Of a stretch of DNA of 64,000 bases, positions 12,001 to 24,000 are shown one piece after another. Position 1 is the first letter of the stretch. Every line of letters starts with the position of its first letter. Under the pieces are notes generated by a model. The model saw only the letters and a program-made list of their open reading frames with translations. It was not told the origin of the DNA and did no database searches. The position numbers and the translations under genes are program-made. The stretch comes from Myxococcus stipitatus (lineage in GTDB: Bacteria; Myxococcota; Myxococcia; Myxococcales; Myxococcaceae): NCBI RefSeq assembly GCF_038561935.1, contig NZ_CP102770.1, positions 4,464,001 to 4,528,000 on the forward strand, given 5' to 3'.

Positions 12001-15000
12001 CGGAAGAGAGGACGTCGCCGGAGAGCCACTGGCGCTGCCAGACGGAGAAGTCGGCGTACTGGACGGGAAGCGCGGGGAGCTGAGCGGAGTCACCACCGGA
12101 GAACTGCCGGTAGAAGGCGGCGAGCTCGCGAGCCATGACGGAGATGGACCAACCGTCAGAGGCGATGTGGTGGACGGTGACGAGGAGATGGTGCTGAGCC
12201 TCTGAGAGGCGCAGGAGCGTGGCACGGACGACCGGGCCGCGAGCGAGATCGAAGGGCCGCAGCGCCTCGGCGGCGGCGAGGCGGAGAGCCTCGGCGCCGC
12301 GCTCCATCTCGGGGAGAGAGGAGAGGTCGACGAGAGGCATGTCCAGGAGGAAGGAGTCCTGGATGATCTGGACAGGTTGGTCGTCAATGAGAGCGAAGTG
12401 AGTGCGGAGGACTTCGTGGCGCTGAATCAGAGCGCGGAGGGACTGGAGGAGCGCGTCTGAGTTGAGGGAGCCCGAGAGCTTGAGGACCCAAGGGATGTTG
12501 TAGGTGGAGTTGCCAGGCTGGAGCTGGTCGAGGAACCAGAGGCGCTGCTGAGCGAAGGAGAGCGGGAGAGGCTGAGTCCTGTCGACCGGGACGAGAGCAG
12601 GGGCACGAGAGGACGGAGCGGCGAGGCTCTCGAGGCGCTCGGAGAGCAGCGCGACGGTGGGAGAAGAGAAGAGCTCACCGAGGGGGAGCTCGACGCTGAA
12701 AGCGGAGCGAATGCGGGAGACGACTTGAGTGGCGAGGAGGGAGTGACCGCCCAGCTCGAAGAAGTCTGCGTGGATGCTGACGCGAGGGAGCCCGAGGACG
12801 TCGGCGAAGATGGAAGCGAGACGCTCTTGGGACTGAGTGGACGGAGGAGTGAAGTCCTCGGCAACAGCAGCTGAGGCGAAGTCGGGAGGGGGAAGGGCCT
12901 TCCTGTCGAGCTTGCCGTTGGGAGAGAGGGGGAAGGAGGGGAGGGAGACGAGCGCGGCCGGCACCATGTACTCGGGCAGGCGCTGGAGGAGGAAGGAGCG
13001 AAGGGCGGAGGAGTCGACGCCGTGGCCTTCAGAGGAGGTGAAGTAGGCGACGAGGCGCTTGTCGCCGGGGATGTCCTCACGAGCGAGGACAGCGGCCTCG
13101 TGGATGCCAGGGAAGAGGCGGAGGGCGGCCTCGACTTCACCGAGCTCGATGCGGAAGCCGCGGACCTTCACCTGGAAGTCAGAGCGACCGAGGAACTCGA
13201 GGGAGCCGTCGGGGAGCCAGCGGGCCAGGTCGCCGGTGCGGTAGAGGCGAGCGCCGGGAGTCACCGAGAAGGGGTGAGGAATGAAGCGCTCAGCGGTGAG
13301 GTCGGGGCGGTTGAGGTAGCCCCAGGCAAGGCCATCACCACCGACGAAGAGCTCTCCGGGGAGGCCGGGCGGGAGCGGGAGGAGGGAGGAGGAGTCGAGG
13401 ACGAAAGCGGAGGAGTTGGAGAGGGGTGAGCCGATGGGGACGGAGCGAGAGAAGGAGTCGCCGTGGCGGAGGGGGAAGGTGGCGGAGAAGGTGGTGTTCT
13501 CGGTGGGCCCGTAGCCGTTGACGAAGAGGTGAGAGGGGGGGAGGCGAGAGAGGTGCTCGCGGACGCGAGAAGGAGGAAGTGCGTCACCACCGGCGAGGAG
13601 CTGGGAGACGGAGGCGAGAGCGGAGGGCTGGAGAGAAGCCATCTGCTCGAAGAGGGCGGCGGTCAACCAGAGAGAGGAGATGCGCTCCTGGAGGAGGAGA
13701 GAGGCGAGCTCGTCGAGAGAGAGGGCGTGAGGAGGAGCGAGGACGAGCTTCGAGCCGTGGAGGAGGGCGCCCCAGATTTCGAGGGTGGAGGCGTCGAAGG
13801 CGACGGGGGCGGCGTGGAGCCAGACGTCGGAGGGGGAGAAGCGGATGAAGGAAGAAGAGACGAGGCGGGTGACGCCTCGGTGAGGAATGCAGACACCCTT
13901 GGGCTCGCCAGTGGAGCCCGAGGTGAACATGACGTAGGCGAGGTCGTCACCGGAGCCCAAGAGAGGCAGGGGTGAAGAGGGCTGACGTGAGATGAGGCGG
14001 GCCTGCTCGTCGAGGAGGAGGAGGACGGAGGAGGAGGCGGGGAGGTCGTCAGCGACGTCGGAGTGGGAGACGAGGACGCCGGCGGAGGACTCACGGAGGA
14101 CGAAGGAGAGGCGCTCGGAGGGCCAGGCCTTGTCGAGGGGGACGTAGGCGGCGCCCGCCTTGAGGATGGCAAGGAGGGAGACGATGAGGTCAGGCGAGCG
14201 GTCGAGACGGAGCGCGACGCGAGAGCCTGGGAGGACACCGAGGGAGCGGAGGTAGTGGGCGAGCTGGTTGGAGCGAGCGTCCAGCGAGGCGTAGGTGAGG
14301 GACTCACCACCGGAAGAGACAGCGACGGAGTCCGGAGTCCGAGCAGCCTGCTGAGAGAAGAGCGCGTGGATGGAAGCGTCGCGCGGGTAGGCGGAAGCAG
14401 TGTCGTTCCAGGAGGAGAGGACCCGCTGCTTCTCGGAAGGAGTGAGAAGCGAGAGGGAAGAGAGCTGGAGCTCCGGCTGAGCAACGACGGCTTCGAGCAG
14501 GCCCGAGAAGTGGGCGAGCATCCGCTCCATGGAGGAGGCGTCGAAGAGGTCGGTGTTGTAGTTCAGCAAGCCGACGAAGCCCTGGCCCTGGCCCGCCTCT
14601 TCAAGCAGGAGGCTGAAGTCGTACTTGGAAGACTCAATGGCGGAGGGCAGGCCGCTCAGGGTGAGGCCCGGGAGAGAGAGTTCACCTTCCGGGGCGTTCT
14701 GGAGGGTGAGCGTGACCTGGAAGAAGGGAGAGCGGCTGAGGTCGCGCTGAGGCTGGAGTTCCTCGACGAGCTTCTCGAAGGGGACGTCCTGGTGCTCGTA
14801 GGCGGCGAGGGTGCTGAGGCGCACCTGAGAGAGCAGCTCGCGGAAGGAGCGGACGCCCTGGAGGCGAGAGCGGAAGACGAGGGTGTTGACGAAGAAGCCG
14901 ATGAGGCCTTCGGTCTCGGAGCGGTTGCGGTTGGCGATGGGGGAGCCAACGGAGATGTCGTCCTGGCCGGAGTAGCGGGAGAGCAGGAGCTGGAACGACG

Positions 15001-18000
15001 CGAGGAGGACCATGAAGGGCGTAGCGCCCTCGCGCTGGGCGAGAGCCTTCACGGCATGGGACAGCTCGCGAGGCAGTGAGACGGGAAGGACGGCGCCGCG
15101 ATAGGTCTGGACGGCGGGACGAGGCCTGTCGGTGAGCAGCTCGAGAGAGGGAGATGCCCCCTCGAGGTGCTGGCGCCACCAGGCAATCTCCTGGTCGAGG
15201 ACGTCGCCGGCAAGCCACTGGCGCTGCCAGACGGAGAAGTCGGCGTACTGGATGGGGAGAGGAGCGAGCCGCGCCTGCTCGCCACCCACGTACTGGCGGT
15301 AGAAGGCCGCGAGCTCACGGACGATGACGGAAATGGACCAACCGTCGGAGACGATGTGATGAACGGTGGCGAGCAAGAGATGCTCGTCCTGGCCGAGGCG
15401 CACGAGTGTCGCGTGGACAAGAGGTCCACGAGACAGATCAAACGAGTGCACGGCCTCCTCGCGAATCAGCCGCTGCGTCTCTGCCTCGCGCTCCATCTCA
15501 GGGAGAGAGGAGAGGTCGACGAGAGGCATGTCCAGGAGGAAGGAGTCCTGGATGATCTGGACAGGTTGGTCGTCAATGAGAGCGAAGTGAGTGCGGAGGA
15601 CTTCGTGGCGCTGAATCAGAGCGCGGAGGGACTGGAGGAGCGCGTCTGAGTTGAGGGAGCCCGAGAGCTTGAGGACCCAAGGGATGTTGTAGGTGGAGTT
15701 GCCAGGCTGGAGCTGGTCGAGGAACCAGAGGCGCTGCTGAGCGAAGGAGAGCGGGAGAGGCTGAGTCCTGTCGACCGGGACGAGAGCAGGGGCACGAGAG
15801 GACGGAGCGGCGAGGCTCTCGAGGCGCTCGGAGAGCAGCGCGACGGTGGGAGAAGAGAAGAGCTCACCGAGGGGGAGCTCGACGCTGAAAGCGGAGCGAA
15901 TGCGGGAGACGACTTGAGTGGCGAGGAGGGAGTGACCGCCCAGCTCGAAGAAGTCTGCGTGGATGCTGACGCGAGGGAGCCCGAGGACGTCGGCGAAGAT
16001 GGAAGCGAGACGCTCTTGGGACTGAGTGGACGGAGGAGTGAAGTCCTCGGCAACAGCAGCTGAGGCGAAGTCGGGAGGGGGAAGGGCCTTCCTGTCGAGC
16101 TTGCCGTTGGGAGAGAGGGGGAAGGAGGGGAGGGAGACGAGCGCGGCCGGCACCATGTACTCGGGCAGGCGCTGGAGGAGGAAGGAGCGAAGGGCGGAGG
16201 AGTCGACGCCGTGGCCTTCAGAGGAGGTGAAGTAGGCGACGAGGCGCTTGTCGCCGGGGATGTCCTCACGAGCGAGGACAGCGGCCTCGTGGATGCCAGG
16301 GAAGAGGCGGAGGGCGGCCTCGACTTCACCGAGCTCGATGCGGAAGCCGCGGACCTTCACCTGGAAGTCAGAGCGACCGAGGAACTCGAGGGAGCCGTCG
16401 GGGAGCCAGCGGGCCAGGTCGCCGGTGCGGTAGAGGCGAGCGCCGGGAGTCACCGAGAAGGGGTGAGGAATGAAGCGCTCAGCGGTGAGGTCGGGGCGGT
16501 TGAGGTAGCCCCAGGCAAGGCCATCACCACCGACGAAGAGCTCTCCGGGGAGGCCGGGCGGGAGCGGGAGGAGGGAGGAGGAGTCGAGGACGAAAGCGGA
16601 GGAGTTGGAGAGGGGTGAGCCGATGGGGACGGAGCGAGAGAAGGAGTCGCCGTGGCGGAGGGGGAAGGTGGCGGAGAAGGTGGTGTTCTCGGTGGGCCCG
16701 TAGCCGTTGACGAAGAGGTGAGAGGGGGGGAGGCGAGAGAGGTGCTCGCGGACGCGAGAAGGAGGAAGTGCGTCACCACCGGCGAGGAGCTGGGAGACGG
16801 AGGCGAGAGCGGAGGGCTGGAGAGAAGCCATCTGCTCGAAGAGGGCGGCGGTCAACCAGAGAGAGGAGATGCGCTCCTGGAGGAGGAGAGAGGCGAGCTC
16901 GTCGAGAGAGAGGGCGTGAGGAGGAGCGAGGACGAGCTTCGAGCCGTGGAGGAGGGCGCCCCAGATTTCGAGGGTGGAGGCGTCGAAGGCGACGGGGGCG
17001 GCGTGGAGCCAGACGTCGGAGGGGGAGAAGCGGATGAAGGAAGAAGAGACGAGGCGGGTGACGCCTCGGTGAGGAATGCAGACACCCTTGGGCTCGCCAG
17101 TGGAGCCCGAGGTGAACATGACGTAGGCGAGGTCGTCACCGGAGCCCAAGAGAGGCAGGGGTGAAGAGGGCTGACGTGAGATGAGGCGGGCCTGCTCGTC
17201 GAGGAGGAGGAGGACGGAGGAGGAGGCGGGGAGGTCGTCAGCGACGTCGGAGTGGGAGACGAGGACGCCGGCGGAGGACTCACGGAGGACGAAGGAGAGG
17301 CGCTCGGAGGGCCAGGCCTTGTCGAGGGGGACGTAGGCGGCGCCCGCCTTGAGGATGGCAAGGAGGGAGACGATGAGGTCAGGCGAGCGGTCGAGACGGA
17401 GCGCGACGCGAGAGCCTGGGAGGACACCGAGGGAGCGGAGGTAGTGGGCGAGCTGGTTGGAGCGAGCGTCCAGCGAGGCGTAGGTGAGGGACTCACCACC
17501 GGAAGAGACAGCGACGGAGTCCGGAGTCCGAGCAGCCTGCTGAGAGAAGAGCGCGTGGATGGAAGCGTCGCGCGGGTAGGCGGAAGCAGTGTCGTTCCAG
17601 GAGGAGAGGACCCGCTGCTTCTCGGAAGGAGTGAGAAGCGAGAGGGAAGAGAGCTGGAGCTCCGGCTGAGCAACGACGGCTTCGAGCAGGCCCGAGAAGT
17701 GGGCGAGCATCCGCTCCATGGAGGAGGCGTCGAAGAGGTCGGTGTTGTAGTTCAGCAAGCCGACGAAGCCCTGGCCCTGGCCCGCCTCTTCAAGCAGGAG
17801 GCTGAAGTCGTACTTGGAAGACTCAATGGCGGAGGGCAGGCCGCTCAGGGTGAGGCCCGGGAGAGAGAGTTCACCTTCCGGGGCGTTCTGGAGGGTGAGC
17901 GTGACCTGGAAGAAGGGAGAGCGGCTGAGGTCGCGCTGAGGCTGGAGTTCCTCGACGAGCTTCTCGAAGGGGACGTCCTGGTGCTCGTAGGCGGCGAGGG

Positions 18001-21000
18001 TGCTGAGGCGCACCTGAGAGAGCAGCTCGCGGAAGGAGCGGACGCCCTGGAGGCGAGAGCGGAAGACGAGGGTGTTGACGAAGAAGCCGATGAGGCCTTC
18101 GGTCTCGGAGCGGTTGCGGTTGGCGATGGGGGAGCCAACGGAGATGTCGTCCTGGCCGGAGTAGCGGGAGAGCAGGAGCTGGAACGACGCGAGGAGGACC
18201 ATGAAGGGCGTAGCGCCCTCGCGCTGGGCGAGAGCCTTCACGGCATGGGACAGCTCGCGAGGCAGTGAGACGGGAAGGACGGCGCCGCGATAGGTCTGGA
18301 CGGCGGGACGAGGCCTGTCGGTGAGCAGCTCGAGAGAGGGAGATGCCCCCTCGAGGTGCTGGCGCCACCAGGCAATCTCCTGGTCGAGGACGTCGCCGGC
18401 AAGCCACTGGCGCTGCCAGACGGAGAAGTCGGCGTACTGGATGGGGAGAGGAGCGAGCCGCGCCTGCTCGCCACCCACGTACTGGCGGTAGAAGGCCGCG
18501 AGCTCACGGACGATGACGGAAATGGACCAACCGTCGGAGACGATGTGATGAACGGTGGCGAGCAAGAGATGCTCGTCCTGGCCGAGGCGCACGAGTGTCG
18601 CGTGGACAAGAGGTCCACGAGACAGATCAAACGAGTGCACGGCCTCCTCGCGAATCAGCCGCTGCGTCTCTGCCTCGCGCTCCATCTCAGGGAGAGAGGA
18701 GAGGTCGACGAGAGGCATGTCCAGGAGGAAGGAGTCCTGGATGATCTGGACAGGTTGGTCGTCAATGAGAGCGAAGTGAGTGCGGAGGACTTCGTGGCGC
18801 TGAATCAGAGCGCGGAGGGACTGGAGGAGCGCGTCTGAGTTGAGGGAGCCCGAGAGCTTGAGGACCCAAGGGATGTTGTAGGTGGAGTTGCCAGGCTGGA
18901 GCTGGTCGAGGAACCAGAGGCGCTGCTGAGCGAAGGAGAGCGGGAGAGGCTGAGTCCTGTCGACCGGGACGAGAGCAGGGGCACGAGAGGACGGAGCGGC
19001 GAGGCTCTCGAGGCGCTCGGAGAGCAGCGCGACGGTGGGAGAAGAGAAGAGCTCACCGAGGGGGAGCTCGACGCTGAAAGCGGAGCGAATGCGGGAGACG
19101 ACTTGAGTGGCGAGGAGGGAGTGACCGCCCAGCTCGAAGAAGTCTGCGTGGATGCTGACGCGAGGGAGCCCGAGGACGTCGGCGAAGATGGAAGCGAGAC
19201 GCTCTTGGGACTGAGTGGACGGAGGAGTGAAGTCCTCGGCAACAGCAGCTGAGGCGAAGTCGGGAGGGGGAAGGGCCTTCCTGTCGAGCTTGCCGTTGGG
19301 AGAGAGGGGGAAGGAGGGGAGGGAGACGAGCGCGGCCGGCACCATGTACTCGGGCAGGCGCTGGAGGAGGAAGGAGCGAAGGGCGGAGGAGTCGACGCCG
19401 TGGCCTTCAGAGGAGGTGAAGTAGGCGACGAGGCGCTTGTCGCCGGGGATGTCCTCACGAGCGAGGACAGCGGCCTCGTGGATGCCAGGGAAGAGGCGGA
19501 GGGCGGCCTCGACTTCACCGAGCTCGATGCGGAAGCCGCGGACCTTCACCTGGAAGTCAGAGCGACCGAGGAACTCGAGGGAGCCGTCGGGGAGCCAGCG
19601 GGCCAGGTCGCCGGTGCGGTAGAGGCGAGCGCCGGGAGTCACCGAGAAGGGGTGAGGAATGAAGCGCTCAGCGGTGAGGTCGGGGCGGTTGAGGTAGCCC
19701 CAGGCAAGGCCATCACCACCGACGAAGAGCTCTCCGGGGAGGCCGGGCGGGAGCGGGAGGAGGGAGGAGGAGTCGAGGACGAAAGCGGAGGAGTTGGAGA
19801 GGGGTGAGCCGATGGGGACGGAGCGAGAGAAGGAGTCGCCGTGGCGGAGGGGGAAGGTGGCGGAGAAGGTGGTGTTCTCGGTGGGCCCGTAGCCGTTGAC
19901 GAAGAGGTGAGAGGGGGGGAGGCGAGAGAGGTGCTCGCGGACGCGAGAAGGAGGAAGTGCGTCACCACCGGCGAGGAGCTGGGAGACGGAGGCGAGAGCG
20001 GAGGGCTGGAGAGAAGCCATCTGCTCGAAGAGGGCGGCGGTCAACCAGAGAGAGGAGATGCGCTCCTGGAGGAGGAGAGAGGCGAGCTCGTCGAGAGAGA
20101 GGGCGTGAGGAGGAGCGAGGACGAGCTTCGAGCCGTGGAGGAGGGCGCCCCAGATTTCGAGGGTGGAGGCGTCGAAGGCGACGGGGGCGGCGTGGAGCCA
20201 GACGTCGGAGGGGGAGAAGCGGATGAAGGAAGAAGAGACGAGGCGGGTGACGCCTCGGTGAGGAATGCAGACACCCTTGGGCTCGCCAGTGGAGCCCGAG
20301 GTGAACATGACGTAGGCGAGGTCGTCACCGGAGCCCAAGAGAGGCAGGGGTGAAGAGGGCTGACGTGAGATGAGGCGGGCCTGCTCGTCGAGGAGGAGGA
20401 GGACGGAGGAGGAGGCGGGGAGGTCGTCAGCGACGTCGGAGTGGGAGACGAGGACGCCGGCGGAGGACTCACGGAGGACGAAGGAGAGGCGCTCGGAGGG
20501 CCAGGCCTTGTCGAGGGGGACGTAGGCGGCGCCCGCCTTGAGGATGGCAAGGAGGGAGACGATGAGGTCAGGCGAGCGGTCGAGACGGAGCGCGACGCGA
20601 GAGCCTGGGAGGACACCGAGGGAGCGGAGGTAGTGGGCGAGCTGGTTGGAGCGAGCGTCCAGCGAGGCGTAGGTGAGGGACTCACCACCGGAAGAGACAG
20701 CGACGGAGTCCGGAGTCCGAGCAGCCTGCTGAGAGAAGAGCGCGTGGATGGAAGCGTCGCGCGGGTAGGCGGAAGCAGTGTCGTTCCAGGAGGAGAGGAC
20801 CCGCTGCTTCTCGGAAGGAGTGAGAAGCGAGAGGGAAGAGAGCTGGAGCTCCGGCTGAGCAACGACGGCTTCGAGCAGGCCCGAGAAGTGGGCGAGCATC
20901 CGCTCCATGGAGGAGGCATCGAAGAGGTCGGTGTTGTAGTTGAGCGTGCCCGAGAGCCGGTCGCCTTCCTCGAGGACGAGGCTGAAGTCGTACTTCGAGG

Positions 21001-24000
21001 ACTCGATGGTGGAGGGCAGGCCGCTCAGGGTGAGGCCCGGAAGCGCGAGTTCACCTTCCGGTGCGTTCTGGAGGGTGATCGTGACCTGGAAGAGCGGGGA
21101 GCGAGAGAGGTCGCGCTGCGGCAGCAGCTCCTCGACGAGCTTCTCGAAGGGGACGTCCTGATGCTCGTAGGCGGCGAGGGTGCTGAGGCGCACTTGTGCC
21201 AACAACTCGCGGAAGGAGCGGACGCCCTGGAGTCGCGCACGAAGGACGAGGGTGTTGACGAAGAAGCCGATGAGGCCTTCGGTCTCGGAGCGGTTGCGGT
21301 TGGCGATGGGGGAGCCAACGGAGATGTCGTCCTGGCCCGAGTAGCGGGAGAGCAGGAGCTGGAACGACGCGAGGAGGACCATGAAGGGCGTAGCGCCCTC
21401 ACGCTGCGCGAGAGCCTTCACGGCCTGCGTCACTTCGCGAGACAGCGCGAAAGTCAGCAGTGCACCGCGATAGGTCTGGACGGCGGGACGAGGCCTGTCG
21501 GTGAGCAGCTCGAGAGAGGGAGACGCCCCCTCGAGATGCTGACGCCACCAGGTGATCTCCTGGTCGAGGACGTCGCCGGCAAGCCACTGCCGCTGCCAGA
21601 CGGAGAAGTCGGCGTACTGGATGGGCAGCGCCGGAAGCTGAGCGGACTCACCGCCGCAGTACTGACGGTAGAACGCGGCGAGCTCACGGACGATGACGGA
21701 GATGGACCAACCGTCGGAGACGATGTGATGAACGGTGGCGAGCAAGAGATGCTCGTCCTGACCGTGGCGAACCAGCGTCGCATGGACGAGAGGTCCACGA
21801 GACAGATCAAACGAGTGAAGGGCCTCCGCGCGGATCAACCGCTGCGTTTCGGCGCTTCTCTCCTGTTCGGAAAGAGCAGAGAGGTCGACGAGCGGGAGGT
21901 CCAGACGCACGTCGTCCTGGATGACTTGAACAGGTCGGCCGTCGAGAACGCTGAAATGAGTGCGGAGGACCTCGTGGCGCTGAATCAGGGCACGGAGGGA
22001 CTGGAGGAGCGCGTCTGAGTTGAGGGAGCCCGAGAGCTTGAGGACCCAAGGGATGTTGTAGGTGGAGTTGCCGGGCTGGAGCTGGTCGAGGAACCAGAGG
22101 CGCTGCTGGGCGAAGGAGAGCGGGATTGCCTGAGTCCTGTCGACCGGGACGAGAGCAGGGGCGCGAGTGGACGGAGCGGAGAGGCTCTCGAGGCGCTCGG
22201 AGAGCAGCGCGACGGTGGGAGAGGAGAAGAGCTCACCGAGGGGGAGCTCGACGTTGAAAGCGGAGCGGATGCGGGAGACGACTTGAGTGGCGAGGAGGGA
22301 GTGACCGCCCAGCTCGAAGAAGTCCGCATGGATGCTGACGCGAGGGAGCCCAAGGACGTCGGCGAAGATGGCGGCGAGTCGAGCCTGAGCAGGAGAAGAG
22401 GGCTCGACGAAGTCGGCGTCGGAAGAGGCGGCCGCGGCGAAGTCGGGAGGAGGGAGGGCCTTCCTGTCGAGCTTGCCGTTGGGAGAGAGGGGGAAGGAGG
22501 GGAGAGAGACGAGAGCGGCCGGCACCATGTACTCGGGCAGGCGCTGGAGGAGGAAGGAGCGAAGGGCGGAGGAGTCGACGCCGTGGCCCTCAGAGGAGGT
22601 GAAGTAGGCGACGAGGCGCTTGTCGCCGGGGATGTCCTCACGAGCAAGGACAGCGGCCTCGTGGATGCCGGGGAAGAGGCGGAGAGCGGCCTCGACTTCA
22701 CCGAGCTCGATGCGGAAGCCGCGGACCTTCACCTGGAAGTCGGAGCGGCCGAGGAACTCGAGAGAGCCGTCGGGGAGCCAGCGGACCAGGTCGCCGGTGC
22801 GGTAGAGGCGAGCGCCGGGAGTCACCGAGAAGGGGTGAGGAATGAAGCGCTCAGCGGTGAGGTCGGGGCGGTTGAGGTAGCCCCAGGCAAGGCCATCACC
22901 ACCGACGAAGAGCTCTCCGGGGAGGCCGGGCGGGAGCGGGAGGAGGGAGGAGGAGTCGAGGACGAAAGCGGAGGAGTTGGAGAGGGGTGAGCCGATGGGG
23001 ACGGAGCGAGAGAAGGAGTCGCCGTGGCGGAGGGGGAAGGTGGCGGAGAAGGTGGTGTTCTCGGTGGGCCCGTAGCCGTTGACGAAGAGGTGAGAGGGGG
23101 GGAGGCGAGAGAGGTGCTCGCGGACGCGAGAAGGAGGAAGTGCGTCACCACCGGCGAGGAGCTGGGAGACGGAGGCGAGAGCGGAGGGCTGGAGAGAAGC
23201 CATCTGCTCGAAGAGGGCGGCGGTCAACCAGAGAGAGGAGATGCGCTCCTGGAGGAGGAGAGAGGCGAGCTCGTCGAGAGAGAGGGCGTGAGGAGGAGCG
23301 AGGACGAGCTTCGAGCCGTGGAGGAGGGCGCCCCAGATTTCGAGGGTGGAGGCGTCGAAGGCGACGGGGGCGGCGTGGAGCCAGACGTCGGAGGGGGAGA
23401 AGCGGATGAAGGAAGAAGAGACGAGGCGGGTGACGCCTCGGTGAGGAATGCAGACACCCTTGGGCTCGCCAGTGGAGCCCGAGGTGAACATGACGTAGGC
23501 GAGGTCGTCACCGGAGCCCAAGAGAGGCAGGGGTGAAGAGGGCTGACGTGAGATGAGGCGGGCCTGCTCGTCGAGGAGGAGGAGGACGGAGGAGGAGGCG
23601 GGGAGGTCGTCAGCGACGTCGGAGTGGGAGACGAGGACGCCGGCGGAGGACTCACGGAGGACGAAGGAGAGGCGCTCGGAGGGCCAGGCCTTGTCGAGGG
23701 GGACGTAGGCGGCGCCCGCCTTGAGGATGGCAAGGAGGGAGACGATGAGGTCAGGCGAGCGGTCGAGACGGAGCGCGACGCGAGAGCCTGGGAGGACGCC
23801 GAGGGAGCGGAGGTAGTGGGCGAGCTGGTTGGAGCGAGCGTCCAGCGAGGCGTAGGTGAGGGACTCACCACCGGAAGAGACAGCGACGGAGTCCGGAGTC
23901 CGAGCAGCCTGCTGAGAGAAGAGCGCGTGGATGGAAGCGTCGCGCGGGTAGGCGGAAGCAGTGTCGTTCCAGGAGGAGAGGACCCGCTGCTTCTCGGAAG

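Larger units (their letters stand above)
12312..20917. repeat. Near-perfect 3189-bp tandem repeat, about 2.7 copies
   Basis: Sequence at position x recurs at x+3189 throughout this stretch: units 12312-15500, 15501-18689 and a partial third unit 18690-20917. The left break is marked by a single mismatch at 12311/15500, with divergence below 12301. On the right there is a mismatch at 20918, and the sequence diverges after 20940. I found no mismatch inside on reading the three copies in parallel, and translations in several frames agree. One unit equals the second part of a C domain, the A domain, the PCP and the start of the next C domain, so the reading frame is kept. No transposase or flanking direct repeat is visible. 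Confidence 0.95.

Noticed and set aside
12312..20917. Repeats as a transposon array or CRISPR
   Set aside because: The unit is protein-coding throughout, 3189 bp long and in frame, with no transposase, inverted termini or spacers.
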